Assembly: GCA_944380875.1 (NCBI GenBank)
Contig: CALWJA010000090.1
Location: forward strand, 1-43,242
Direction of reading: 5' to 3'
Length of the DNA stretch: 43,242 nucleotides
Origin: an uncultured Clostridia bacterium
GTDB lineage: Bacteria > Bacillota > Clostridia > Oscillospirales > Acutalibacteraceae
A program made the translations under genes and the position numbers. This document shows, piece by piece, positions 24,026-33,098 of this stretch (position 1 is its first letter; every line of letters begins with the position of its first letter). A model generated the notes under the pieces. It ran no database searches and was not told the origin of the DNA. It saw only the letters and a program-made list of their open reading frames with translations.

Positions 24026-25570
24026 TTATACTCGAATTAAACGTATAGCCATATACTCCTTGCCGGGAAGGGCAATGCGGAATTTCCCGCTGTGTATCCC
24101 TGCATCGGTAACAGTCATATCCCAGGTATCGATGACCTCCACCTTGTAGGAAACATCGGGCTCCTTTCGGAACTCCCGGAAAGAAGGTCTTCCGAAGCCA
24201 TAATAGTGGATTTCATACCCATCGCAGCCGGGCGTATCCGGAACCGCTACCGTTTCGTCGAAAATACCCTCTCCACGGCGCAGACCTATGCCGGGCGTCT
24301 CACAAAGGATGGAATGGAGGAACCGAATCCGGGCGGGGCTTTCCCCGTGAAGCTCACCGCCGTGGCTCCACCAGAGGATATCGTTCTCCGGATCCATGAA
24401 GGTCTCTCCATGGCCCGCATACCCTCCCCGGAGAGAGGCTTCCCAAAAGCGGCGCACCAGTTCCTGACCGGAGATATTTCCCCAGCCCATATCGATATTC
24501 CCTTCATAGGCAATTTCATCCCATACCACCGGTTTCCCATAGCGGATGCGGTAATCATCCGTATATTCCACATGCCGGTAAAGATCCTGCCGCTGCATAC
24601 TGCAGTGGGTCACCCAGGGGCGGGAATAATCGTAAAATTCCAGGCAGTTATGAACGGAGCGCAGATGGGTATAGGGATCCTTCGCGCAAAGGATGGAAGC
24701 ATACCGTTCCCAATCCTGCAACGTCTTTTCCTTCATCAGATCATATTCGTTGGCAAGGCTCCACCACACATTTCGATAGGCAGCAAAGCGGGCTATTACA
24801 TAGTTCCAGTAGAGGTCGTCCTCTTCCCGGCTCATAGCGGAAAATCCCCAGCGGTCATAGGGATGCATGACAATGATATCCGCCTCAATACCAAGATCTC
24901 GCAGTTCCCCGATAGCTTTTTCCACCCGGCGGAAATGATCCGGCCTGAAACGTTTAAAATCCCAATGATTCTCCGAAAAATCCACGCTGTATGCAAAATT
25001 TTCTTCCGTCAGGCCCGAATTATCCACCGGTGTGCCTTCATAGGGGAACGTTTCAGGATCCCGGAAATTATGAATATAATGCTTGGGAAACACACAGAAA
25101 CGCATTTTGTTGAAGTATCCCTTTCTAAGCTCTTCCAGGGTCTTTTGATATACCGCCTCCGGCTGGTGGCACCATACGTAGCAGGTGGTGCCCACGGAAT
25201 AATAGGGGGTGCCGTCCTCATAGGCAAAATGGTGCCCGTTCACCACACGCACAGGGCCATGGTTCCCTTTCCCCGCCGGAAGCACAGTAAAGGCTCCCGC
25301 TGTCTCCGCTCCGGGAAAACTTCCCTGGGTTCTGTAGGTATACTCCCCTTCAAAGGAAGGCATAAACCGGATTTTATACACGCCCTCCCCATCATAGAAG
25401 CCATCCACTTCCACCGTTTCATTTTTTCCGGAAAACACGCCTTTGACAGAATAATCCGTAAACGGGTTGCCGTCCTGGGGGCCTTCTAAGGATATTTCCA
25501 CAAAATCCCACTTTTCCACTGTCAAATGATCCTTTTCTACACCTTTTCCCGGCCCTATCTGTAAAGCCAT
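24026..25570 (-). CDS. Putative glycoside hydrolase, DUF5060-DUF4038-DUF5605 architecture
   Basis: A 514-residue enzyme with three parts: an N-terminal beta-sandwich (about 14-96, DUF5060-like), a TIM-barrel core (about 108-425, DUF4038-like) and a C-terminal beta domain (DUF5605-like). The clan GH-A pattern is visible: WWSLANEYD gives acid/base Glu275, and the nucleophile is probably Glu352 or Glu356 in VWDEIAYEG. VMHPYDRWGFS and HNCLEFYDYSRPW line the expected pocket. No signal peptide is present, so it is cytoplasmic. The ATG at 25570 follows AGGAGG. It is the last gene of the LacI-isomerase-kinase run, so its product is likely the sugar those enzymes use. Some DUF4038 relatives are apiosidases (GH140), but that activity is not shown here. 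Confidence 0.82.
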   Translation of the reverse strand: MALQIGPGKGVEKDHLTVEKWDFVEISLEGPQDGNPFTDYSVKGVFSGKNETVEVDGFYDGEGVYKIRFMPSFEGEYTYRTQGSFPGAETAGAFTVLPAGKGNHGPVRVVNGHHFAYEDGTPYYSVGTTCYVWCHQPEAVYQKTLEELRKGYFNKMRFCVFPKHYIHNFRDPETFPYEGTPVDNSGLTEENFAYSVDFSENHWDFKRFRPDHFRRVEKAIGELRDLGIEADIIVMHPYDRWGFSAMSREEDDLYWNYVIARFAAYRNVWWSLANEYDLMKEKTLQDWERYASILCAKDPYTHLRSVHNCLEFYDYSRPWVTHCSMQRQDLYRHVEYTDDYRIRYGKPVVWDEIAYEGNIDMGWGNISGQELVRRFWEASLRGGYAGHGETFMDPENDILWWSHGGELHGESPARIRFLHSILCETPGIGLRRGEGIFDETVAVPDTPGCDGYEIHYYGFGRPSFREFRKEPDVSYKVEVIDTWDMTVTDAGIHSGKFRIALPGKEYMAIRLIRV

Positions 25571-25692
25571 ACAAATCCTCCTATCGTTTTGTTGTGTCCT
25601 TTCTGCAAACCCTTCCGGTTTGTATTTAAGACCCTGTTGTATGCATAATAAACCCTATTTTCTCCTGGTTTAAGCTTAGGGCATTTTTAAAC

Positions 25693-27195
25693 TTACTTTT
25701 TCAGAAGCATTTCCACAGCCTCTTTCCAGCCCTGCCGTTTTTCTTTGCGCCGTTTTTCCTCCATTTTAGGCAGGAAGCATTTTCTTTCTATGCGGCTGAG
25801 CACCTCTTCCCCGTATATGCCGGCCGCTATGCCCGCCATATAGGCTGCGCCCATACCGGAAAGCTCCTCCCTGCCCGGCACAGCCACGGGAATCCCCAGA
25901 ATATCGCTTTGGAACTGCATGAGGTATGTATCTCGGGTGGGGCCACCGTCCACACGAAGCTCAGAAACACGGACGCCGGATTCTTTTTCCATAAGGGATA
26001 CAATATCCGCAATCTGATACGCTGTGCTTTCCTCCGCAGCTTTTACAATCTCCGCCCGCCCTGTAGAACGGGTCATGCCGCAAAGAATCGCTTTGGCGTC
26101 GCTTTTCCAATAGGGCGCTCCCAGGCCCGTAAACGCGGGCACCAGATAGGCAGTATCCTCCTGATCGGCGCTTTGGGCTACGATTCCCGCTTCCTTAGGG
26201 GAAGCAAGGAGCCCCAGGTCTTCCGAAATCCATTTCATTACGGAGCCTGTATAATTGATATTGCCTTCCAGCACATATTCCGTGCATCCATTTCTGGCCC
26301 AGGCCAGGGAGGACGCAAGGCCGTTTCCGCTTCTCACGGGATCTTTCCCCACATGCATCATAACGGAAGAACCGGTTCCATAGGTGGTCTTAATCATGCC
26401 CGGCTGCAAACATCCCTGGGCGAAAAGGGCCCCATTGGAATCCCCCAACACACCCCGAATTGGAATGGGACGAGGCAAAAAGCCTTCCAGATCCGTCTCT
26501 CCGAAATTCCCGTCACTAGGCAAAACTTCCGCCAGCATGGCTGGGGATATTCCAAACCAGGCGCAAAGCTCCGGATCCCAGCCTTTCTTTTCTATGTGGA
26601 AAAGCTGGGTGCGGGCCGCGTTTGAGCAGTCCGTAAAAAAGCATTTCCTGCCGGTGAGCTTGAAAAGGAGCCAGCTATCCATGGTGCCGGCGCAGAGCTT
26701 TTTTCCCGCCTCTTCCAAACTATCCGCCGGGATCGGCGCATTTCGCAGGATCCAGGCAATTTTGGCAGCGGAAAAGTAGGGAGAAAGGGGAAGACCGCTT
26801 TTTTCCCGTATCGTTTCCCCTTTACCGGCTTTCTGTAATTCCAGGCAGATTTTTTCTCCCCGGGCGCAATGCCATACAACGGCGTCGTAAACGGGCAATC
26901 CCGTCTCCCGATCCCACACCATGGCGGTTTCCCGCTGGTTGCTGATTCCCAGAACGGCGATATCTTCTTTCGGGATGCCGGTTTTCTCTACTACATCTTG
27001 AATAGCCAGCAGGGTATTTTTCCATATTTCCATAGGATCGTGCCCTACCCAGCCATTTTCCGAAATTTTCTGCGCGTGAGAACGATCGCTCCGGCCTAAA
27101 AGCTCCCCTTCTCCGTCAAATAGAAGGGCTTTCGTTGCGGATGTGCTTTGATCCACTGCCAGCACATAGGGGCCTTTGGTTATATTTTGGCTCAT
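25693..27195 (-). CDS. FGGY-family carbohydrate kinase (glycerol-kinase-like)
   Basis: A 500-residue FGGY kinase transferring phosphate from ATP to a polyol or ketose. The N-terminal domain has the phosphate loop LAVDQSTSATKALLFD, WVGHDPMEIW, ISNQRETAMVWDRETG and GTMDSWLLFKLTG. The C-terminal domain has GVLGDSNGALFAQG, TTYGTGSSVMMH and VDGGPTRDTYLMQFQSDILGIPV with ELSGMGAAYMAG. The ATG at 27195 has GGAGG seven bases upstream; the upstream extension overlaps the isomerase gene and is unlikely. It is closest in pattern to glycerol kinase, but GlpK-specific residues are partly changed (for example GDSNGAL in place of GDQQAAL). The isomerase 25 bases upstream suggests a ketose such as a pentulose or deoxyketose as substrate. 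Confidence 0.9.
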   Translation of the reverse strand: MSQNITKGPYVLAVDQSTSATKALLFDGEGELLGRSDRSHAQKISENGWVGHDPMEIWKNTLLAIQDVVEKTGIPKEDIAVLGISNQRETAMVWDRETGLPVYDAVVWHCARGEKICLELQKAGKGETIREKSGLPLSPYFSAAKIAWILRNAPIPADSLEEAGKKLCAGTMDSWLLFKLTGRKCFFTDCSNAARTQLFHIEKKGWDPELCAWFGISPAMLAEVLPSDGNFGETDLEGFLPRPIPIRGVLGDSNGALFAQGCLQPGMIKTTYGTGSSVMMHVGKDPVRSGNGLASSLAWARNGCTEYVLEGNINYTGSVMKWISEDLGLLASPKEAGIVAQSADQEDTAYLVPAFTGLGAPYWKSDAKAILCGMTRSTGRAEIVKAAEESTAYQIADIVSLMEKESGVRVSELRVDGGPTRDTYLMQFQSDILGIPVAVPGREELSGMGAAYMAGIAAGIYGEEVLSRIERKCFLPKMEEKRRKEKRQGWKEAVEMLLKK

Positions 27196-27220
27196 AGCTT
27201 TTCCTCCCCTTTTCCGCAGC

Positions 27221-28627
27221 TCATTCGCCCCGCAGGTAGGCGCGGACCTCTTCCTCATTGTCATCATACAGATCCGGCTGCACGCCTATATATTTGCAGG
27301 CTTCATACAGCACGGGCACCACATTTCTGTGAATCCCCACGCAGTGATGGATATAGGGCCCTTCCACAATTTTGGCTTCCAGACGTTTCCAGTTTTTTAC
27401 TTCGATCCAAAGATAGGTGCCCTTGGTGTAAGGCCCGGGAATGCCCTTTGCATTACCCAAAAGCAGACTGTATTGGCCGTTATCCCCATCAAAACGGCAG
27501 ATGGTCAACTCCCCATGCTTGGCTTCGGCTTCTACCGCCCCGGGGTAATCAAACGCCAGAGGATACCCGATGGAGGGCTTTTCACCGGCGCAGGAAATGG
27601 GCCAGGGGCCGCAATGCTGCAGAAGTTCTCCGTTTTCGTTATCCGGGTGACGAACCGTCCAATCCGCGAAGAAGGAAGGCACTTCATTCATAGCGGCAGC
27701 TTCCACCAGAAGGGCAGTGACCGCTCCGTGAATATCCGTCTCGCAGACCACGGGAATTCCTTCCTCGTTGAGCAGGGAATTGGCCGCGCAGGGCATGATT
27801 CCCAGTTCTCCCTGCAACGCGTTCCAGCACTGGATGGCTATTGCTTTGCAGCCATATTTCCCCGCCAGCCGCTTCATAGCTACCTTGAGGGCCGCCACAT
27901 TTTCCAGTTCCCCATCGGTGATCTTTACACACATTGCCTGCCGGCAGTATTCCATAACTTCCTGGACTTCCTTCCCTTCCTCCTTTGCCTTTTTCACTTC
28001 TTCCGTCAGTTCAGGCATAGGAATGGGCGCCAGCTGAATATTGAATTTCTCCAGAAGCTCTCCTTCGTTGCACATGGTGGACCAGAAATCAAAGGGACGG
28101 GGCGCAATCTGCAGGATGCGGATCCCGCGGAATACCCGCACTACATTGCAGACAGCAAGGAAATCCCGCACGCCTCTTTCAAATTCCGGATCCGAGATCC
28201 GGCAGTTTGTCATATAGGTAAAGGGCACCTGAAAACGGCGCAGCACCTTTCCCGTTGCAAAAAGGCCACACTGGCTGTCCCGCAGGCGGACACCGTTTTC
28301 ATCCGGCCTTTCATCCCTGGGACCCCAGAGAAGAACGGGTACGTTTAAGGCTTTGGCAAGGCGGGCCACTACGTATTCTGTTCCAAAATTACAGTGGGGG
28401 ACAAAAAGACCGTTTACCCCTTCCCGGCGGAATTTTTCCAGAATAGGCGCTACATCCCCATCGTCATATAAAAGGCCTTCGCTGTTGATATCTTCAATAT
28501 CGACCAGCTCCACCCCCATCTCCAAAAGCTTTTCCTTCGTGAGTCCTCTGTACTTGATTGCGTCCGGCGCGCTGAAAATGCTGCGCCTGGTTGGGGCATA
28601 CCCCAGTTTGATCGTTACACCGTTCAT
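27221..28627 (-). CDS. L-fucose/L-arabinose-isomerase-family protein
   Basis: A 468-residue member of the FucI/AraA-like isomerase fold, which interconverts aldoses and ketoses using a divalent metal. Typical signs are the FVPHCNFGTEYVVARLAKAL stretch near residue 75 and VLLWGPRDE near 98. AIQCWNALQGELGIMPCAANSLLNEEGIPVVCETDIHGA (about 256-294) holds the likely metal ligands Glu292 and Asp294 region. A late conserved HHCVGIHRN lies about 427-435. The ATG at 28627 follows GGAAGGA. It lies between lacI-type and kinase genes on one strand with short gaps, so it probably supplies the ketose to the kinase. The exact sugar is not decided. Confidence 0.87.
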   Translation of the reverse strand: MNGVTIKLGYAPTRRSIFSAPDAIKYRGLTKEKLLEMGVELVDIEDINSEGLLYDDGDVAPILEKFRREGVNGLFVPHCNFGTEYVVARLAKALNVPVLLWGPRDERPDENGVRLRDSQCGLFATGKVLRRFQVPFTYMTNCRISDPEFERGVRDFLAVCNVVRVFRGIRILQIAPRPFDFWSTMCNEGELLEKFNIQLAPIPMPELTEEVKKAKEEGKEVQEVMEYCRQAMCVKITDGELENVAALKVAMKRLAGKYGCKAIAIQCWNALQGELGIMPCAANSLLNEEGIPVVCETDIHGAVTALLVEAAAMNEVPSFFADWTVRHPDNENGELLQHCGPWPISCAGEKPSIGYPLAFDYPGAVEAEAKHGELTICRFDGDNGQYSLLLGNAKGIPGPYTKGTYLWIEVKNWKRLEAKIVEGPYIHHCVGIHRNVVPVLYEACKYIGVQPDLYDDNEEEVRAYLRGE

Positions 28628-28690
28628 AGGGATCCTTCCTTCCTTTATTTTCTTCCTATTGTTCTTTTATCCCTGAAATTCTGCTTTTTA

Positions 28691-29707
28691 TTATCGGATA
28701 TCCGCCACGCTCTTTCGTTCCACAAAGGAGCTGCAGATCTGTATTTTCGCCTTATAGCCGTTTTCCCCATCCTCTTTCTGGATACATTCCAAAAGCCTGC
28801 GGACTGCTGCGCAGCCCATCTGCCGGTTATATACCTGGATGGTGGTAAGAGGCGGATCGGATATAGCGCAGAAGGGGAGATCGTCGAAGCCCACTACGGA
28901 AACATCTTCCGGCACCCGAATGCCTGCTTGCTGCAGAGCCCGAACCGCGCCCAGGGCTATCATGTCGTTATCCGCAAAAAATGCCGTGGGAAGCTTTGGT
29001 TTTTTCAAAAGCGCGGCCGCCATGTCCTCGCAGGAACCTTCCATGCTTGGGCGCAGGCGGAATACATATTCCGGCTGGAACGGAATCCCGTTTTCATGGA
29101 GAGCCCTTCGATATCCCTCCCCGCGGTAATAAAAGTTTTTAATGGAAAAGCTGCTCTGCAAATATCCGATTTGCTTATGCCCCATGGAAGCTAAGTAGGC
29201 CGTGGCCTTAAAAGCGGCGTCCGTATTGTCGATCAATACCGCGTTGAAAGGCAGCTCCTCATACCAGTTATCCAACATGACCACAGGAGCTCGAGCCTTC
29301 AAAAAAACTTTTGCCTCCTCCGGATCCAATTCCGTAGCCAAAATCAAAAGGGCTGAAGAAGGGTCATTCAAAAGTTCTTCCAGCCTCAGCCCGTATTCCG
29401 GATCTTCCCGGCTCAGATTATAGAAAACCGTTTCATAACCGGAATTGCGGCTTTCTTCCTCTACTCCCGCTATCAGAGAGGAAAAAAACGGAGAATCGTT
29501 TACAACCTCTCCTCCCGCCTTATAAATTACCAACCGAATGTTTTCAATCCGGCTGTCGGAAAGATACCCCATATCCCTGGCCGCTTTCAGGATAATTTCA
29601 GCCGTTTCCCGGCTGACACCCCGTTTGTTGCGAAGTGCATTGGATACGGTGGCGGAAGAAAAGCCTGTTATTTCACTGATCGTCTTAATGCTGGCCTTTT
29701 CCCTCAA
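28691..29707 (-). CDS. LacI-family transcriptional regulator
   Basis: A 338-residue LacI/GalR repressor. Residues 5-58 hold the headpiece IKTISEITGFSSATVSNALRNKRGVS. The periplasmic-binding-like effector domain follows, with LILATELDPEEAKVFL, PVVMLDNWYEELPFNAVLIDN, a late FADNDMIALGAVRALQQAGIRVPEDVSVVGFDD motif and DPPLTTIQ. The start is a TTG at 29707 with GGAGG seven bases upstream. It is the first gene of a run with isomerase, kinase and glycoside hydrolase, and its promoter region carries repeated TTCGG motifs. It is likely to sense the sugar handled by that operon; control of the adjacent uxuAB genes is also possible. Confidence 0.93.
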   Translation of the reverse strand: MREKASIKTISEITGFSSATVSNALRNKRGVSRETAEIILKAARDMGYLSDSRIENIRLVIYKAGGEVVNDSPFFSSLIAGVEEESRNSGYETVFYNLSREDPEYGLRLEELLNDPSSALLILATELDPEEAKVFLKARAPVVMLDNWYEELPFNAVLIDNTDAAFKATAYLASMGHKQIGYLQSSFSIKNFYYRGEGYRRALHENGIPFQPEYVFRLRPSMEGSCEDMAAALLKKPKLPTAFFADNDMIALGAVRALQQAGIRVPEDVSVVGFDDLPFCAISDPPLTTIQVYNRQMGCAAVRRLLECIQKEDGENGYKAKIQICSSFVERKSVADIR

Positions 29708-29817
29708 TACACTTCCTCCTTCCTAATTTGTCTATATATTTTTATTCGAAATATAAATAACCGCCAATACTTTTAATAAAACTTTATATAAAAATTTATA
29801 TATTTTTTACCCGAATA

Positions 29818-29846
29818 AGTATAGCAGGTTTCTTATATTTTTTCAA
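29818..29846 (-). promoter_or_regulatory. Promoter of the lacI-type sugar operon
   Basis: On the minus strand TTGAAA (29841-29846), a 17-base spacer and TATACT (29818-29823) form a near-consensus promoter about 110 bases before the TTG start. A motif TTCGGnTnAAAAA occurs in the same direction over the -35 (29838-29851) and just past the -10 (29803-29815). A weaker copy is at 29739-29750. These are candidate binding sites, though not palindromic as usual LacI operators are. Confidence 0.7.
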
Positions 29847-29900
29847 CCGAATTTCATGTAAAAAGCGCAAAACACATACTTTTATTTTTCTATAATATAT

Positions 29901-29945
29901 AAAAAATGCCGTCCGGAATGCATATATACAGCATTCCGGATGGCA
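29901..29945 (-). terminator. Terminator of the uxuA-uxuB operon
   Basis: A 15-base-pair stem with one G/U wobble (29907-29921 with 29931-29945) and a nine-base loop; on the minus strand it is followed by TTTTTT (29906-29901). It lies 60 bases past the uxuB stop and separates that operon from the lacI-type operon. Confidence 0.9.
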
Positions 29946-30004
29946 ATAGTATAATACTAAAACAACATTTTTTAGAAATTGATCTGTAAATACCTTCTTA
30001 GCTG

Positions 30005-31618
30005 TTAGGCCAAATACTTTTTCAGTGTAGCTTCCACTGCGCCCTTCCCGGTCGCCAATTCGCGGAAATATTCCAGCACCCGCTGGCCAAGCCCTGCTTC
30101 AAACAGATCCACACCAAAAATGGATACATTTTTCAGCACTGGAGTAAGCACCTCTTCCGCGTTTTCCGTATGACCCAAAGAAAGCTTTTCCATCACCGGA
30201 GCAAGGGAATCCAGAAGGGGATCCGGGCTAAGGGTGAAGGGATTTCCCACATCATCCACTGCCAGCAAATACCGCAGCCAACCGGCATATACAAGGGGAA
30301 TCCCTACTAGGTCCTGCACATGCAGGGAAGACGCTTTCTCATATGCCTTCACCGTCTCCCCAAACCGAATGGATAACTTCTGGGATGTATCCGTAGCGAT
30401 CCGCTGGGGAGTGTCCGGCATAAAGGGGTTGGGGATGCGAATACGGAGCACCGTATCCAAAAACTCTTTGGGAGAAAGGATACCAGGATCCGTAACCACA
30501 GGAAGCCCTTCCGTATACCCAATTCTCTCCACCAATTTCCGCAGAAGAGGATTTTTCATCTCCTCAGAAATCAGAGTATATTCCAGCAAGCACCCATAAA
30601 CTGCCAATGCCGTATGCAGGGGGTTGAGACAGGTGCAGACTTTCATACGTTCACAGTCGTTAACCGTTTCCCGGGTGGTAAAAATAAATCCGGCCTTTTC
30701 CAGAGGAGGCCTCCCATTGGGGAAAGCATCCTCAATCACAAGATACTCGCATTCCTCCGCATTAACAAAGGGAGCCGTATACGTATGCTTCCCTGTAACT
30801 ACCGGCGCCATAGCTTTAACACCGTCCGCAGAAAGGATCTTTTCCACGGAAGCATCCGGCCTGGGGGTGATTTTATCGATCATGGTCCAGGGGAAGGAAA
30901 CGGATTTAGGGTCCTGCAGATAGGCGCAAAAGCCTTTTTCCGCAGCGCCGTTTTCTTCCCAGGCCTGAGCAAAAGCCCAAACGGCCTGAAAAAGCTTTTC
31001 TCCGTTGTGGGAACAGTTATCCATGCTCACCATAGCAAGAGGAGCGCCGCCCTGGCTAAATCTTTCATAAAGAAGGGATGTAATTTTTCCCATATAGCTT
31101 ACAGGTTTTTGAGGGCCGCTGCGGAAATCTTCTTCCACATCGGGCAAAAGGAGGCCCTTGCCGCTGCGCAGGCTGTATCCTTTCTCCGTTATGGTAAAAC
31201 TCACCATCTGCAGGGAATCCTTCCGGAAAATTTCCCGCAGACGGGCAAAATCTTCGCTTTCCGCATCCACAGCGCTGAGGGCTTCGGCCACGCTTCCCAC
31301 CACAGTTTTTTCGGTGCTGCCGTCCGCCTTCAGAGTGACCAAAATACTTAGATTATCATACGGCGCATATACAGAAGAGACGATTTCCCCATCAAACCCT
31401 TCCGCTACCGTAATTCCTTTTGTCAGGATCCCCTGATTCAAAAGCTTTTGGGCCCCGTTGGCCTGAAAAGCCCGAAAAATGTTTCCAGCGCCGAAATGCA
31501 CCCAAAAGGGGGATTCCTTTGTATGCTGTATCATTTTTTTCCGGTCATACCGGGGCAGAGCATATCCGGCTTTTTCCCATTCTTCTTTCCGCTCAAGCCC
31601 CTTGTCGCTCAGTTCCAT
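30005..31618 (-). CDS. uxuB: D-mannonate oxidoreductase / fructuronate reductase UxuB
   Basis: A 537-residue long-chain mannitol-dehydrogenase-family enzyme reducing D-fructuronate to D-mannonate with NADH in hexuronate catabolism. The N-terminal Rossmann motif is VHFGAGNIFRAFQANG, and NFAEGFDG-like AEGFDG follows. FPWTMIDKITPRP and the catalytic helix region KVCTCLNPLHTALAVYG (Lys/Asn/His arrangement) are typical of the family. The ATG at 31618 has AAAGGTG six bases upstream; a GTG at 31627 overlaps that site. It follows uxuA by 44 bases, which supports the uronate role over mannitol, altronate or arabitol. Length fits UxuB (about 490-540). UxaC, the preceding isomerase, is not in the window. 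Confidence 0.93.
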   Translation of the reverse strand: MELSDKGLERKEEWEKAGYALPRYDRKKMIQHTKESPFWVHFGAGNIFRAFQANGAQKLLNQGILTKGITVAEGFDGEIVSSVYAPYDNLSILVTLKADGSTEKTVVGSVAEALSAVDAESEDFARLREIFRKDSLQMVSFTITEKGYSLRSGKGLLLPDVEEDFRSGPQKPVSYMGKITSLLYERFSQGGAPLAMVSMDNCSHNGEKLFQAVWAFAQAWEENGAAEKGFCAYLQDPKSVSFPWTMIDKITPRPDASVEKILSADGVKAMAPVVTGKHTYTAPFVNAEECEYLVIEDAFPNGRPPLEKAGFIFTTRETVNDCERMKVCTCLNPLHTALAVYGCLLEYTLISEEMKNPLLRKLVERIGYTEGLPVVTDPGILSPKEFLDTVLRIRIPNPFMPDTPQRIATDTSQKLSIRFGETVKAYEKASSLHVQDLVGIPLVYAGWLRYLLAVDDVGNPFTLSPDPLLDSLAPVMEKLSLGHTENAEEVLTPVLKNVSIFGVDLFEAGLGQRVLEYFRELATGKGAVEATLKKYLA

Positions 31619-31662
31619 AAATGGCACCTTTCCCTTCCATTTCGTTATATCGGAATATCCGA

Positions 31663-32733
31663 TCAGCTCTTTTGGCTCTTTTCAATGGCTTCCCAGAGCC
31701 CGTTTAAATAGGTAGCTCCCAAAGCCCTGTCATACAAACCATAACCCGGCATGGCCTTTTCACCCCAAATCATCCGGCCATGGTCCGGGCGGATGGGGCC
31801 TTCAAACCCAATATCGTATAACGCTTTCATAATCGCATACATATCGAAGCTGCCATCGGAAGAAAGATGCGCCGCCTCTTCAAAATCCCCGGGGAAATTG
31901 TGTTTCAGATTCCGGACATGGGCAAAATGGATCCGACCCTTTAAAGCCCGGATCATCCCCGGCAGGTCGTTATCCGGATTGGTGCCATAAGAGCCGGCGC
32001 AGAATGTCACGCCGTTATGGGGATCGTCCACCATTTTCATCATACGCTGCAAGTTGGGAAGGCAGGTAATAATTCTGGGCAGGCCAAATACGCTCCAAGC
32101 GGGATCATCTGGATGAATGGCCATGCGAATGTCGTATTTGTTGCAGACGGGCATAATTGCCTCCAGAAAATACTTTAAATTGGAAAACAGTTTTTCTTCA
32201 TCCACATCTTTATACAGGGCGAAAAGCTCCTTGATTCTTCCCATCCTCTCCGGTTCCCAGCCCGGCATCACAAATCCATTGGAATCTCCGGAGATGGAAT
32301 CAAACATTTTTTCCGGATCCAGCGCGTCAATGGTTTTCTGGCTGTATGCCAGAACGGTGGAGCCATCCGGCCGCACACGGGCCAATTCCGTCCGGGTCCA
32401 GTCGAACACCGGCATAAAATTATAGCACACCATATGGATATCCTCTTTCCCCAGATTTTCCAGGGTTTGGATATAGTTTTCAATATACGCATCCCTCTCC
32501 GGAAGGCCGATTTTAATGGCATCGTGAATATTCACGCTTTCAATGCCGGAAATATGAAGCCCGCTGGATTCAACCTCTTCCTTCAGGGCGTGAATCCTAT
32601 CCTGCTTCCAAAGGTCGCCGGGGGCCGTGTCATATAAAGTGGTAATTACGCCTGTTACACCCGGTATCTGCCGGATCTGCTGCAGTGTGACGGAATCAAA
32701 CTGGCTTCCATACCAGCGAAGTGTCATTTCCAT
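31663..32733 (-). CDS. uxuA: Mannonate dehydratase UxuA
   Basis: A 356-residue enzyme dehydrating D-mannonate to 2-keto-3-deoxygluconate, a TIM-barrel metalloenzyme. Family marks are the N-terminal MTLRWYG, GVTGVITTLYD, HISGIESVNIHDAIK, VCYNFMPVFDWTRT, MAIHPDDPAWSVFGLPRI, TFCAGSYG, IHFAHVRNL and PIRPDHGRMIWG; the His/Cys/Asp residues in these are the metal site. The ATG at 32733 has GGAGGG seven bases upstream, preferred over the ATG at 32769. It is first in the uxuA-uxuB operon. KDG kinase and aldolase are not in the window. Confidence 0.96.
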   Translation of the reverse strand: MEMTLRWYGSQFDSVTLQQIRQIPGVTGVITTLYDTAPGDLWKQDRIHALKEEVESSGLHISGIESVNIHDAIKIGLPERDAYIENYIQTLENLGKEDIHMVCYNFMPVFDWTRTELARVRPDGSTVLAYSQKTIDALDPEKMFDSISGDSNGFVMPGWEPERMGRIKELFALYKDVDEEKLFSNLKYFLEAIMPVCNKYDIRMAIHPDDPAWSVFGLPRIITCLPNLQRMMKMVDDPHNGVTFCAGSYGTNPDNDLPGMIRALKGRIHFAHVRNLKHNFPGDFEEAAHLSSDGSFDMYAIMKALYDIGFEGPIRPDHGRMIWGEKAMPGYGLYDRALGATYLNGLWEAIEKSQKS

Positions 32734-33098
32734 GAGTAATCCCTCCGTTTGCTTCCGCTTCGTTTCCATATCTTTATAGCTCTGGAGACGGCAAAAAACC
32801 TTTCCAAAAGCTACTCACCTTTTTCTGCACACCTTCACAGTATACAGCCAGGTCTCTATAGAAAATGCGTGCGGATGCCTTTTCATTCGTTTTTATTATA
32901 CCTCTGCTCCGAAATATTTAATTCTTATGTGATATTATAAAAATTCCTTTCCCGGACTATTTCTCAACAAAAATATAAGGGCTCTTCTCCAAAAGCTTCC
33001 ATAAACATAAAGACATAAATAAGCCCCCATTCGTTTCAGAGAATTTGTTTCTAGTTCAATAAAACCCACACTCTTTGGAAACTCTCAAAATACCGGTT
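32734..33098. other. Intergenic region upstream of uxuA
   Basis: This 365-base gap follows the TetR gene and precedes uxuA on the minus strand. The best -10 is TATAAT (plus 32895-32900), about 165 bases before uxuA, with no good -35; a TATACT also lies at about 32839-32844. Around the first are TTTCGG and CGAAT motifs like those at the lacI-type promoter. No convincing TetR terminator and no small gene were seen. Confidence 0.4.

Noticed and set aside
24092-25489. A 465-codon plus-strand open frame opposite the DUF5060 glycosidase
   Set aside because: Shadow of the GC-rich third codon position of the real gene; no recognisable domain.
27176-28348. A 390-codon plus-strand open frame across the isomerase gene
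   Set aside because: Antisense to a gene with clear family motifs and ribosome site.
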